A DNA stretch of 64,000 nucleotides from JAUCQB01 sp964586235 (lineage in GTDB: Bacteria; Planctomycetota; Phycisphaerae; UBA1845; PWPN01), in the NCBI GenBank assembly GCA_964586235.1, contig CAZPIO010000017.1, positions 18,258-82,257 on the forward strand, read 5' to 3'. Every line of letters begins with the position of its first letter. The first letter of the stretch is position 1. Of this stretch, positions 16,912-25,548 are shown piece after piece. The notes beneath the pieces were generated by a model. It did no database searches. It was given only the letters and a program-made list of their open reading frames with translations, and was not told where the DNA came from. The position numbers were made by a program, and so were the translations under genes.

Positions 16912-18360
16912 ATGGCCCTGACCGGACTGCAAATCCAGAAGCTGTTGCCGAAGACGAACTGCAAGGAGTGCGGCTGCAATACGTGCCTGGCGTTCGCGAT
17001 GAAGCTGGCGGCGAAGAAGGCCGAGCTTGCGGAGTGCCCGTATGCCTCCGACGAGGCCAAGGCGGTTCTCGGTGCTGCGGCCGAGCCGCCGATCCGGACC
17101 GTGATCCTTGGCTCGTGCGAGAATCCCTTCTCGCACACATCCGGGCCGGAATCCGTTCCGGCGGGTGCGGGAAAGGATTCCCTCGAGGGCGGGTGCGAGA
17201 AAGGATTCTCGCACCAGCGGGGCGGCCGAACGCTCAAGTGCGGTGGCGAGACGGTGCTGTTTCGGCACGAGAAAACGTTCGTCAATCAGACCGGTCTCGG
17301 GCTGGCGGTTGACGATACTCTGCCGGACGACGAGATTGAGCGACGGATCACGGCCCTGCGGGATTATCACCTCGAGCGCGTCGGCGAGAGTCTTCGCGCG
17401 GACGTGGTCAGCGTGGGATATCGCAGCGGCGAGGTTGACCGTTTTGCAGGTGTCTGCGCAAAGGCTGCCGCGTTGTGGCACGGACCGCTGGCGGTCCGAA
17501 CGGACGACGCGGGGGTGCTGAAGGCCGCCGCCGATAAGCTTCGCGGCCGACGCCCTTTGCTTGCCTCGGCCACGGCAGCGACTGCCCTGGAGATGGCCGC
17601 GGTGGCCAAGGCAACGGAGTCAGCGCTGGCGGTCGCAGCGGAGGATTTAGACGCGCTGGTCGCGACGGTGATTCAAGTGCAGGAGACCGGGCTGCGCGAC
17701 CTCTTCCTCGAGCTGCGTGCCGACAGCCTGTGCGAGGACTACCAGAACCGCACGCTCATTCGCCGCGGGGCCCTGAAGGCGGGGCTCAAGGCGCTCGGCT
17801 ATCCGATCCTGCGGTACGTGGACACGGGCGACTGCTATGATGACGCCGTGGAGGCCGCGATCGGCGTCGCCAAGTACGCGAGCCTGGTCGTGCTGCCGGC
17901 GTTTGACCCGGCCGTGTGGGCGTCACTGCTGACCCTGCGGCAGAACCTTTACACCGATCCGCAGAAACCGATCCAGGTGGAACCCCGCATCTACGCGATC
18001 GGCGAGCCGGACGACCGCAGCCCGAGTTTCGTCACCACCAACTTCTCGCTGACTTACTTCCTGGTCTCCAGCGAGATCGAGAATGCCGGCGTTTCCGGCT
18101 GGCTGGTTGTGCCGGAGTGCGAGGGGCTGAGCGTGATGACCGCCTGGGCGGCGGGCAAGTTCGGCGGCGACAAGATCGGGGCGTTCGTCAAGGCCGCCGG
18201 TCTGGAGCAGCACACGAACAACCGCAAGCTGGTTATTCCCGGATACGTGTCCCAGATCTCCGGCGAGCTGGAAGACGCCCTGCCCGGCTGGCAGGTGGTT
18301 GTCGGGCCGCAGGAGGCCGGCGATATCGAGAGCTTCGTCAAGAGCGTGCCGCTGGGCTGA
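16912..18360 (+). CDS. acsC: Corrinoid iron-sulfur protein large subunit AcsC
   Basis: The product has 482 residues. AcsC carries the cobamide that shuttles the methyl group to AcsB. The N-terminal [4Fe-4S] domain has Cys17, Cys20, Cys25 and Cys42 in the CKECGCNTC context; the TIM barrel and the C-terminal corrinoid-binding region follow. Between PIRTVILG and the conserved GGETVLFRHEKTF lies an insertion of about 36 residues (67-103) encoded by a palindromic repeat; it accounts for the protein being longer than the usual 445 or so. The start ATG at 16912 has only a weak GGGG upstream. It follows its partner AcsD (fused to AcsB) and precedes its reductive activator. Confidence 0.94.
   Translation: MALTGLQIQKLLPKTNCKECGCNTCLAFAMKLAAKKAELAECPYASDEAKAVLGAAAEPPIRTVILGSCENPFSHTSGPESVPAGAGKDSLEGGCEKGFSHQRGGRTLKCGGETVLFRHEKTFVNQTGLGLAVDDTLPDDEIERRITALRDYHLERVGESLRADVVSVGYRSGEVDRFAGVCAKAAALWHGPLAVRTDDAGVLKAAADKLRGRRPLLASATAATALEMAAVAKATESALAVAAEDLDALVATVIQVQETGLRDLFLELRADSLCEDYQNRTLIRRGALKAGLKALGYPILRYVDTGDCYDDAVEAAIGVAKYASLVVLPAFDPAVWASLLTLRQNLYTDPQKPIQVEPRIYAIGEPDDRSPSFVTTNFSLTYFLVSSEIENAGVSGWLVVPECEGLSVMTAWAAGKFGGDKIGAFVKAAGLEQHTNNRKLVIPGYVSQISGELEDALPGWQVVVGPQEAGDIESFVKSVPLG
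17115..17214. repeat. In-frame palindromic repeat inside acsC (GTGCGAGAA family)
   Basis: Each arm is itself a hairpin, GTGCGAGAA-n4-TTCTCGCAC, at 17115-17136 and 17193-17214, and the two arms are inverted copies differing at one base. The translated arms read CENPFSH and CEKGFSH. The family differs from the one in acsB. Confidence 0.82.
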
Positions 18361-18500
18361 GGAATGACGAATGTCGAATGGCCAAATGACGAAAGAAACC
18401 CGAAATCCGAATGACGAATCCGGAGGCCTCTTCGCTGCCCACCATTCGTCCTTCGTCATTCGTCGTTCATTCGTCATTCGGGCATTCGTCATTCGTCATT
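18361..18500. repeat. Intergenic palindromic repeat, ATGACGAA family (junction 7)
   Basis: It begins directly after the acsC stop codon with GGAATGACGAATGTCGAATG and ends with three tandem CATTCGTCATT units 16 bp before the acsV start. Confidence 0.85.
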
Positions 18501-18516
18501 GCTGACCGCAGAGACC

Positions 18517-20517
18517 ATGCCGGTAATCACGTTCATTCCCGCGAATCGTTCGATAGATGTGGCTGTCGGCACGTCGCTGCTTGACGCGGCAGCCCTGGTG
18601 GGCGTGGCAATCTCGGCCCCCTGCGGCGGTGAGGGTGTGTGCGGCGAATGCCGCGTGCGCGTGGCCAACGGCACGGTCGAGCGGCTGCAGCGTGGTGGGC
18701 TTTCGCCCGAGGAAGTGGCCGAGGGCTGGGCCCTGGCGTGCAGCAGCCGGGTGCTGGCGGATGCGACTGTTGCCCTTGTTCCGCAGCGGGCCGCCGGCAA
18801 AGGCCAGATTGTCAGCGAGACGGAATCGCCGACTCCGGAGGCTCCGATCGCGCAGCGCACCGAGCCGCCTGCCGCCAAGCACGTTCTCCACGTGCCGTCT
18901 CCCGAGCTGGGCGAGGGGTTGAGCGATCACGAGCGGCTGATTCGGAGATTGCGGGCCAGCGGCGGGCCGGAACACGCGTCTGCCGGTCTCGGAGTACTTC
19001 GCGAACTGGCAGGGGCCCTTCGCAACTGCGAGGGCGAAGTGACCGTAACCGTCGTGGAGAGTGAACCAGGCGGGGCCGCCGAAATCGTCCGAGTCGAACC
19101 CGGCGACGCTCGGGGTCGGCAATTCGGCCTGGCCGTCGACGTCGGCACAACCAGCTGTGCGGTTAGCCTCGTGGATCTGGCCCGCAACCGACTGCTCGGC
19201 ACTGCCGCCGACTACAACGGCCAGCTTGCCCGCGGGGCGGACATCATCAGCCGGATCAACTACGCCCGCACGCCCGAGCGGCTTGAAGAGATGCGGCGGC
19301 TGGTGCTGGACACACTCAACCGTTTGATTGTCGGACTCTGCGAGCAACATGGCTGCGGGCCGGGGGAGATCGCCAACGTCGTCGTGGCCGGCAATACCAC
19401 GATGACGCACCTGCTGCTCGGGCTTGCCCCCGAGTATATCCGGCTGGAACCGTACACGCCGACGGTCAATCAGCCGCAGCGCCTGCGGGCCGTCGAAGTG
19501 GGCTTCGACGTTCACCCGGCCGCGTGCGTGCTGGTCGCGCCAAGCGTCGGCAGTTACGTGGGCGGCGATATTACCGCCGGCCTGCTGCGAACCGCGCTCG
19601 CCGGCCCGGGTGAAGAAGACGCGGAGACGCCCGCCACGGCGGGTAAAATCCGACGCGGGGACGCGGAGAAGGGGGCGAGCCTCACCTCATCGCGTGCGCA
19701 CTCCGAATCGGTGCGCCTTTTCCTCGACATTGGCACCAATGGCGAGATCGTCGTTGGCACTGGTGAATGGCTGATGGCCTGCGCCGCCTCGGCCGGGCCG
19801 GCATTCGAGGGGAGCGGCGTCGGTTGTGGGATGCGGGCCACGCGCGGGGCGATCGAACGTGTCGGGATCGGCCCGGACACTGGCATCCCGTCCATCGCCG
19901 TCGTCGGGGGCGGACGGCCGCGAGGGGTGTGCGGCTCCGGGATGATTGACCTGCTGGCAGAGCTGTGGATGGCGGGGTTGCTCGATCCGTCCGGCAAGCT
20001 GCATCCGGGACGAGGCGGAGGACGGATTCGCCCGGCCGAGGGCAGTACGCGGAACCTGGAATACGTTGTCGTCCCTGCCGAGGCGTCAGAAACCGGCAAG
20101 GCCATCACCCTCGACGAGCGAGATATCCAGAATCTTCTGCGCACCAAAGCCGCGGTCTACGCCGCCGGGGCGCTCATGTTGCAGTCGGTCGGACTTGACC
20201 TGCGCGCGGTAACCGAAGTCTATGTTGCCGGCGGGTTCGGGCGATATCTGGACTTGCGAAAGGCGATTCTGATCGGCCTGTTGCCCGATCTGCCGCTAGA
20301 GCGTTTCACTTACCTGGGCAACTCGTCGCTTGCCGGTGCCCAGATGATGCTCTGCTCGGCGTCGGCTCGACGGCGTGTGCTCGAGATTGCCCGGCGGATC
20401 ACCTACTTGGACCTGAACGCGGATCCCGCGTATATGAGCGAATACACGGCAGCGCTCTTCCTGCCGCACACGGATATCGAGCGATTTCCGACGGTCAAGG
20501 CACTGGCAGAAGAATGA
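18517..20517 (+). CDS. acsV: Reductive activator of corrinoid iron-sulfur protein (AcsV/RACo)
   Basis: The product has 666 residues. It reactivates Co(II)-CFeSP to Co(I) by an ATP-driven electron transfer. The N-terminal [2Fe-2S] ferredoxin domain has Cys36, Cys42, Cys45 and Cys75. A linker and an ASKHA ATPase (DUF4445) domain follow, with the motifs FGLAVDVGTTSCAVSLVD, VVAGNTTMTHLLLG, LFLDIGTNGEIVVG and VYVAGGFGRYLDL. A repeat-derived insertion of about 30 residues lies at 365-395, just before LFLDIGTNGE, in a loop of the ATPase domain. The ATG at 18517 is preferred over an upstream in-frame start at 18499 that sits at the edge of the repeat. Confidence 0.93.
   Translation: MPVITFIPANRSIDVAVGTSLLDAAALVGVAISAPCGGEGVCGECRVRVANGTVERLQRGGLSPEEVAEGWALACSSRVLADATVALVPQRAAGKGQIVSETESPTPEAPIAQRTEPPAAKHVLHVPSPELGEGLSDHERLIRRLRASGGPEHASAGLGVLRELAGALRNCEGEVTVTVVESEPGGAAEIVRVEPGDARGRQFGLAVDVGTTSCAVSLVDLARNRLLGTAADYNGQLARGADIISRINYARTPERLEEMRRLVLDTLNRLIVGLCEQHGCGPGEIANVVVAGNTTMTHLLLGLAPEYIRLEPYTPTVNQPQRLRAVEVGFDVHPAACVLVAPSVGSYVGGDITAGLLRTALAGPGEEDAETPATAGKIRRGDAEKGASLTSSRAHSESVRLFLDIGTNGEIVVGTGEWLMACAASAGPAFEGSGVGCGMRATRGAIERVGIGPDTGIPSIAVVGGGRPRGVCGSGMIDLLAELWMAGLLDPSGKLHPGRGGGRIRPAEGSTRNLEYVVVPAEASETGKAITLDERDIQNLLRTKAAVYAAGALMLQSVGLDLRAVTEVYVAGGFGRYLDLRKAILIGLLPDLPLERFTYLGNSSLAGAQMMLCSASARRRVLEIARRITYLDLNADPAYMSEYTAALFLPHTDIERFPTVKALAEE
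19609..19700. repeat. In-frame palindromic repeat inside acsV (GACGCGGAG family)
   Basis: It starts GAAGAAGACGCGGAGACG and contains the PATAGK-encoding unit at 19627 shared with acsB-acsD, followed by GACGCGGGGACGCGGAGAAG. It is translated in full without a stop. Confidence 0.75.
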
Positions 20518-20649
20518 CCAATGACGAAACTCGAATGCCCAATCAATGACCAATGCTCAAATGAAGAACGCCCAAGCGGGCCGGTAACATGTGTTCGTCA
20601 TTTGGGTTTCGGATTTGACTGGTCATTGGGATTTGGTCATTCGTCATTT
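20511..20649. repeat. Intergenic palindromic repeat, ATGACCAA/ATGACGAA family (junction 8)
   Basis: GAATGACCAATGACGAAACT supplies the stop codon of acsV; the right arm TTGGTCATTCGTCATTTC ends 17 bp before the start of the zinc-ribbon gene. Confidence 0.82.
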
Positions 20650-20666
20650 CTCCCGAGGGTCCTCCC

Positions 20667-20912
20667 ATGAGCCAACCTCGCTGCCCGGGCCAGGACCAGC
20701 GATACTGGAAGCCGGAAGACATCTTCAACGTGGCCTGCCCGTTCTGCGGCGCGCAGATCGAATTCTGGAAGGATGAGCCTGTGCGCTGCTGCCCCGAGTG
20801 CAAACGGGACGTTCGCAATCCGAAGCTCGACGCCGGTTGCGCGGAATGGTGTCAACACAGCGATGAGTGCCTGGGCCGATTGCCCGACCCGCCTCCGCCC
20901 AAGAGAGAATGA
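20667..20912 (+). CDS. Small cysteine-rich zinc-ribbon protein at the end of the CODH/ACS operon
   Basis: This 81-residue soluble protein has a CPFC...CCPEC zinc ribbon (about residues 31-53) and further cysteines in CAEWC and EC. The function is unknown. Its place as last gene of the operon, with the same repeat spacing as the others, suggests a role in assembly, metal or electron transfer to CODH/ACS. GAGGG lies nine bases before the ATG. It converges on the GH106 gene with only 36 bp between. Confidence 0.75.
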   Translation: MSQPRCPGQDQRYWKPEDIFNVACPFCGAQIEFWKDEPVRCCPECKRDVRNPKLDAGCAEWCQHSDECLGRLPDPPPPKRE

Positions 20913-20948
20913 CGTTGCGGCCCCGTCCTGCGCAATCACTGCGCCGGC

Positions 20949-23480
20949 TCACCGGTCGCCGGTTCCTGCCTTTTCTTCGCTCGTCTCGATGGTCACCGGG
21001 CCAAACAGGCCGGAGGGCCGGCGGCGCGTGCGATCTTGTTTGTTTGCGGCGGAGTTGGTGATCTCGACGACCAATTCGTTCCGGCCGTCCACCACGGCGC
21101 CGGTGATATCCCACTGGAACGGGGCCCAGAACCGAACGCCCAGATCCTTGCCATTAAGGCGAACGACGGCAAAGTCTCCCACACGCCCGAGGCCGAGCTT
21201 GTATCGGTTCCCCGCCCGCCTGGCTAAGGAGAACTGTGTTCGGTAGGTCAACGTGCCCGCGAAATCAGACAGTCCCGGACGTTCGGCCCATTCGCCCAGT
21301 CCCTCGCCGACCTGCGTGCCGGCCTCATTGAGAATCGACCACGGTTCCTGCAGCGGCTGTCGATGAGTCGGTTTTGCGGTGGTCTCCGGCTGCGCCGCCG
21401 TTGCCCCCGGAGGCTGGCTGGGATCCACGCAGAGCACGAGGCTCTCCCGGCGACCGAGTTGGAGAGACAGAGTCATTCGTTCCGGGTCGGCCGTCAACAC
21501 CGCGGCCGGTCTGAATTCGCCGCTCCATGCGTCAAACCATTCGGCTCTACCGGGGCGAATCGTCAGCCGCGTCTCGATGGGCGACTCGCCCTCGTTTACC
21601 AGGAGGTAGAAACTCATGCCGCTCTTGACCACGTGGCGGCACCTCAGATTCTCCGCCGGCGGCTCGCAGATCACGTGCCGATCGATCCCTTCGATCAGGC
21701 CCGCATCGGGCTGGCCGCGACAGTACCGGATTCGTACTCCGCCCGTTTCGAGGGCCTTCAGCTTCGCGGCCAGATCCCCGGCGGGCGGCTCATCCTGGTC
21801 GACGATCAGGACGGCGTATTCAACGTCGCCCAGCTTGATCCTCCCCTGGCTCAACTCCGCCTTTTGCATGAGCCGCCAGACTTCGAGGTAATCGAAGTCC
21901 ACCTGGTTCTGGTACAGCCACTTGGCTGCCCGCCACGGCAGCAACCGATTGTCGCCCAGAATCGCCACATCAGACACCGGCCGTGCGTCGGTCATCAGAC
22001 CGCAGAGCCGGGTCGTGTAGTCGGCGAAGGGGCGGAAGTGCGGCCACCACAGATTGTTCGGCCCGACGTCGGGCGGGCGCTCCTGGCCGCGGTAGTCGCG
22101 AGTCGAGTAGTAGAAGGCATGGGGCATTAGCAGGTTGACGCCTCGGACGATGAGCCAATCCGCGAGCCACTTCATTTCTTCGGTGGTGAGGTTCCAGCCA
22201 TAGGCGCCGTAGACCTCGTTGATGTTGAACCGGCGCCCGTCGTGGCGGGCGACGCTGCTCGAGCATTTGGCGGTGGTGCTGTGCGGGCCCTCCAGTCGCG
22301 ATGTCCCCTCGGGCACGACATACCGCCATACCAGGTCCTGGCCGGGCATCTGGAAATATCGGAGGGGTTGGATGTCCATGGAACCGGACGGATGGCCCGT
22401 CAGTGCGATGCCATGTTGTTCGCACCAGGAGGAAATGAGCCGGTAGTAGGTCCAGTCGAGACGTTCGGCCAAGGTGAGCTCATAGTCATTTCGGACGGCC
22501 TCGGTCCGCGGGCCGGCGTCATGGAAAAGCGCGGGCAGCAGGGGCAGCAGCGAATAGCGGCGACGTTTCGCGAAATCCTCCGCGAATCCGTCGGTCCAGG
22601 GCTTCAGTCCCGGTGTCCCTCTGCGGCCCAGCATGCTCGGCTCGTCGGTGAATACTGCAACCACCGTCTTGCCGAAGTGCTCCTTCAGGATCGCGTAGTA
22701 AGGCTCGTAGGCCAGGCGGATGAATGCCTTCATGGCTTCGGGGTTGAGCAGGTCGGCGGCGAGCGGAGCGTTCGGCTGGTTGTCTTCCTCTCCCTCGTGC
22801 ACGCCGCGGATTCGGCCACCGGACGGCACGCATGCGAAGACCATGACCGACCAGTCGCCGTCCGGCAGCTTGATGGTCGTCGTCTGGGGCTCGATGAGCT
22901 TTAACTCGCTGAACTTGATCGATTTGCCTTCGCCGTCGCGCCGGGCCACCACCGTGGCCACGTGTTTGCCGTTCGCCGGAGCAGGATGGGCCAACTCTGC
23001 CGGGCCGCGGACATCCTTCTGTTCCATCGCCAAGCCTCGGGCGGCGAACGCGGGGTTGGAGCGTACCACTTCGCCGTGGGCCGAGCCCGAAGGATACATC
23101 CCTTCATCGTAGAGGCACACGCGCATCCTGGTTCGCGCTGCCTGGTCGACGGCGAATTGAACGAGGGCAAGCCACCGCTGCCCCATGTAGGGGATTTCGC
23201 GCGACAGGCCCATGCGGGCGTGGATGACGAAGCCGTACACGCCGTGTTCCCGGAAATCGGCCATCTGCCGTTTGATCTCCTGTTCGTTGAGGTCGTCGTT
23301 CCAGAACCAGAACGGCATCTGGCTGAATTCGGGCGATGGTTCGCGCAGCATTCGCCGCCAGTCCCGTTCCTGAGCGGCGGCCTTCGCGGAGATAGATAAC
23401 GGCCAAGTGGCCGCGATCAGCGCGACGATTGCCCAGACGAGAGGGCGTGTTGGGTGGAATTGAAGTCTGTCCTGTCGCAA
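20949..23480 (-). CDS. Secreted GH106-like alpha-L-rhamnosidase
   Basis: A TTG start at 23480 is chosen because AAGGAGG lies five bases upstream and it gives a classical signal peptide (MRQDRLQF... to about residue 37, ending AKAAA). The mature protein of about 805 residues begins with the GH106-type region (PFWFWNDDLNEQEIKRQMADFREHG) and shows VYGAYGWNLTTEEMKWLADWLIVRGVNLLMPHAFYYS. It ends in a galactose-binding-like beta sandwich with VRLNGKDLGVRFWAPFQWDIT. GH106 enzymes release terminal rhamnose from rhamnogalacturonan or glycoconjugates; the substrate here is inferred from the neighbours. An in-frame ATG at 23561 would put 27 residues ahead of the signal and is less likely. Confidence 0.82.
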   Translation of the reverse strand: MRQDRLQFHPTRPLVWAIVALIAATWPLSISAKAAAQERDWRRMLREPSPEFSQMPFWFWNDDLNEQEIKRQMADFREHGVYGFVIHARMGLSREIPYMGQRWLALVQFAVDQAARTRMRVCLYDEGMYPSGSAHGEVVRSNPAFAARGLAMEQKDVRGPAELAHPAPANGKHVATVVARRDGEGKSIKFSELKLIEPQTTTIKLPDGDWSVMVFACVPSGGRIRGVHEGEEDNQPNAPLAADLLNPEAMKAFIRLAYEPYYAILKEHFGKTVVAVFTDEPSMLGRRGTPGLKPWTDGFAEDFAKRRRYSLLPLLPALFHDAGPRTEAVRNDYELTLAERLDWTYYRLISSWCEQHGIALTGHPSGSMDIQPLRYFQMPGQDLVWRYVVPEGTSRLEGPHSTTAKCSSSVARHDGRRFNINEVYGAYGWNLTTEEMKWLADWLIVRGVNLLMPHAFYYSTRDYRGQERPPDVGPNNLWWPHFRPFADYTTRLCGLMTDARPVSDVAILGDNRLLPWRAAKWLYQNQVDFDYLEVWRLMQKAELSQGRIKLGDVEYAVLIVDQDEPPAGDLAAKLKALETGGVRIRYCRGQPDAGLIEGIDRHVICEPPAENLRCRHVVKSGMSFYLLVNEGESPIETRLTIRPGRAEWFDAWSGEFRPAAVLTADPERMTLSLQLGRRESLVLCVDPSQPPGATAAQPETTAKPTHRQPLQEPWSILNEAGTQVGEGLGEWAERPGLSDFAGTLTYRTQFSLARRAGNRYKLGLGRVGDFAVVRLNGKDLGVRFWAPFQWDITGAVVDGRNELVVEITNSAANKQDRTRRRPSGLFGPVTIETSEEKAGTGDR

Positions 23481-23740
23481 GTGAGCCTCCTTGTCGAAGC
23501 GAACGCCACTGCCGGCGGCAAGTTCGTCCGGATGAATAGGGCCATTCCGGCCCGCATGCAAGAGCTGACGCGGTCGCCAACTCCCTCCAGACGAAGGTTG
23601 CTCGGGGGTTCAGCGGTGCTGGAGAACTGTGACTGCCTCGCTCCTGGAACCTGCGCCAGCCTAGCTGTGGGGTGTCTCCTGGATTTCTAAGTTATTTGGA
23701 GACAAAGGATTAAGAGCTTTTCGGACTGCGGTGATTTGGG

Positions 23741-23771
23741 CATATATACTCCTGTTCTTGTCGTATATATG
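23741..23771. promoter_or_regulatory. Inverted repeat CATATATAC-n13-GTATATATG, candidate operator
   Basis: The 9-bp arms at 23741-23749 and 23763-23771 are a perfect inverted repeat in otherwise GC-rich DNA. It lies between the divergent GH106 and GntR/LacI genes, immediately upstream of a TATAGT box (23777-23782). The rest of the gap 23481-23955 shows nothing else that can be supported. Confidence 0.5.
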
Positions 23772-23955
23772 TGTGGTATAGTGACATGTATGGTGCCGCG
23801 ACTCCGGATCGATCGTGGCTCGCGGCGACCATGTGGCGAGGGAGTTGTCGCGAGGGTGGGGGTACAGGCCGCGCTCAGATCAACCAGGCGTGTCGGTCGC
23901 TCAAGAGAACCGTCGGCCCCGAGGCAAGCAAGAGCGTGAGCGAATTGGAGCACGT

Positions 23956-25047
23956 ATGGCCAAGGCCAGGAAAACTGCGATACTCAGGGACCACCTGCTT
24001 GAGGAGCTGACGCATCAGCGTATTCCGCCCGGCGGGCGGCTGCCATCGGAGACGGAACTCATGGGCCGCTTCTCCCTCAGCCGCACGAGTGTGCGTCAGG
24101 TTCTGTCCGAGCTCAGCGCGGCCGGTTGGGTTGAACGTCAGCAGGGCCGCGGGACCTTCCGTGTTCAGGATGGGCGACGTGAGCACATGGAATCGCGGCG
24201 GACCATGCTGGTGGGCGTGTGGTTCAACTGGCCGTCCGGGCCGCTGTTCGGCCCTATTGCGCAGGGAATCCGAGAGGAACTGGCAGAGTGGCGGTATCAC
24301 GCCGTTTTTGAGGACGGAGGTTTGGATGTCGGCGCGGAAGCCAGGGGAATCGAAACTTTGATCCACAAGGCCCTCGACGGATTCATTGTCGCGCCGTCGA
24401 GCAATCCTGACGACGACCACCGGCCGCTGGAGCAGCTCATTGAAAGGACGGTTCCGCTCGTGCTTGTGGATCGTCTGCTGCCGGGTTACCAGACCGACAT
24501 GGTGAGCACCGCGAACGAACTGGGGGCGGAAGACGTTGTTCGGTACCTCGTGGAGCTGGGGCACCGCCGGATCGCCTTCATTGGCAGCGGCGGGCTGTCC
24601 AGCGTTGACGATCGGCTGCGGGGTTTCCGGACGGCCATGCGGCGGATGGGGTCGAGCGTCGACGAGGCGTGGCTGCAATGCGACAAGTCGCTGGGAGCGG
24701 ATTGCGGGCGGCGGGCGGCGGGAGTCCTTTTGGACTTGCCTGCCGAGCGCCGGCCGACCGCGATATTCGCGGCGAACGACGTGATCGGCGAGACCGTCGC
24801 CATGGTGGCCCGCGATCGCGGCGTTCGCGTCCCGCAGGATCTGTCGGTGGCGGGCTTCGATGACGTCGTGACCGTTGACCGCGAGCCGTGGTTGACCACT
24901 TACGCCCAGCCCAAGCGGCGGATCGGCCAGCAGGCTGCGCGATTGCTGATGCAGCGGCTTGTAGACCCTCCGGGCAACGCGGTTACGGTGCTGCTGGAGG
25001 GCAACCTCATTAAGCGAAGCTCGACCGCTCCCGTGGCCGGCCGTTGA
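23956..25047 (+). CDS. GntR/LacI hybrid transcriptional regulator
   Basis: The product has 363 residues. An N-terminal GntR winged helix (LPSETELMGRFSLSRTSVRQVLSELSAAGWVERQQGRGTFRV, about residues 25-70) is followed by a LacI/RbsB-type periplasmic-binding-like effector domain (about 88-355) with LGHRRIAFIG, AIFAANDVIG and GFDDVVTVD. This is the AraR-like arrangement, which senses sugars and regulates carbohydrate genes. The ATG at 23956 follows TTGGAGC; an open frame upstream to 23815 has no translation signal. It is divergent from GH106 and upstream of the PEP-CTERM and DUF4038 genes, which are its probable targets. Confidence 0.85.
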   Translation: MAKARKTAILRDHLLEELTHQRIPPGGRLPSETELMGRFSLSRTSVRQVLSELSAAGWVERQQGRGTFRVQDGRREHMESRRTMLVGVWFNWPSGPLFGPIAQGIREELAEWRYHAVFEDGGLDVGAEARGIETLIHKALDGFIVAPSSNPDDDHRPLEQLIERTVPLVLVDRLLPGYQTDMVSTANELGAEDVVRYLVELGHRRIAFIGSGGLSSVDDRLRGFRTAMRRMGSSVDEAWLQCDKSLGADCGRRAAGVLLDLPAERRPTAIFAANDVIGETVAMVARDRGVRVPQDLSVAGFDDVVTVDREPWLTTYAQPKRRIGQQAARLLMQRLVDPPGNAVTVLLEGNLIKRSSTAPVAGR

Positions 25048-25315
25048 GCGCGTGGTCGCAGTGTAGAGGGCAGGCAGCTTCCACGATGAAGTTGCTGCCG
25101 GAGGGGCGAATGGGTCGAAGACGGCATCAGTTGGCCTGGCTGCGGCAACGGCGGTTGCCTTGGTCTGAGTGAACCGGGACCGCACGTATGGCCCAGACTC
25201 TTCACCCAAGCGCCGGATCTCGCACGGCTGAATTCATCCTTAAGTCATTGCTTCAGCTGATTTTAGGCCATGACAAGCAATGTGCGGTCACAGGCATACT
25301 TATCTTGTGCCAACT

Positions 25316-25342
25316 CATATACGTGAGTGGTTTACATATATG
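25316..25342. promoter_or_regulatory. CATATAC / CATATATG sites, possible second operator
   Basis: CATATAC at 25316-25322 and CATATATG at 25335-25342 resemble the arms of the inverted repeat at 23741-23771, and lie upstream of the promoter candidate at 25383. The pairing is imperfect. They may bind the same regulator. Confidence 0.35.
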
Positions 25343-25382
25343 CTCTTTTGGGCTAGTTGACCGATAATCCGGCAGAAATCTC

Positions 25383-25412
25383 TTGACATGGGTGGTTGCG
25401 TCTGATTATGTT
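25383..25412 (+). promoter_or_regulatory. Candidate promoter of the PEP-CTERM gene (TTGACA-N18-TATGTT)
   Basis: A perfect TTGACA at 25383-25388 and TATGTT at 25407-25412 lie 137 bp before the start at 25549. The rest of the gap 25048-25548 holds no gene. Confidence 0.45.
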
Positions 25413-25548
25413 GCACGTTAGCTGTGGGTGGCATGGCAACGTCGGGAGGAAAGAGGAGCCCACATCCGGGGCGTCTATGCGCTGATGACGTCTGTAACAT
25501 GCCCGTGCAAATCGAGACCCTTAGCGGGAGAGCAGAGGAGGAGGAAAT

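Noticed and set aside
7612..18500. CRISPR array, because of regularly recurring short repeats
   Set aside because: The units are degenerate, form inverted arms within single junctions and do not alternate with uniform spacers; no cas gene is present.
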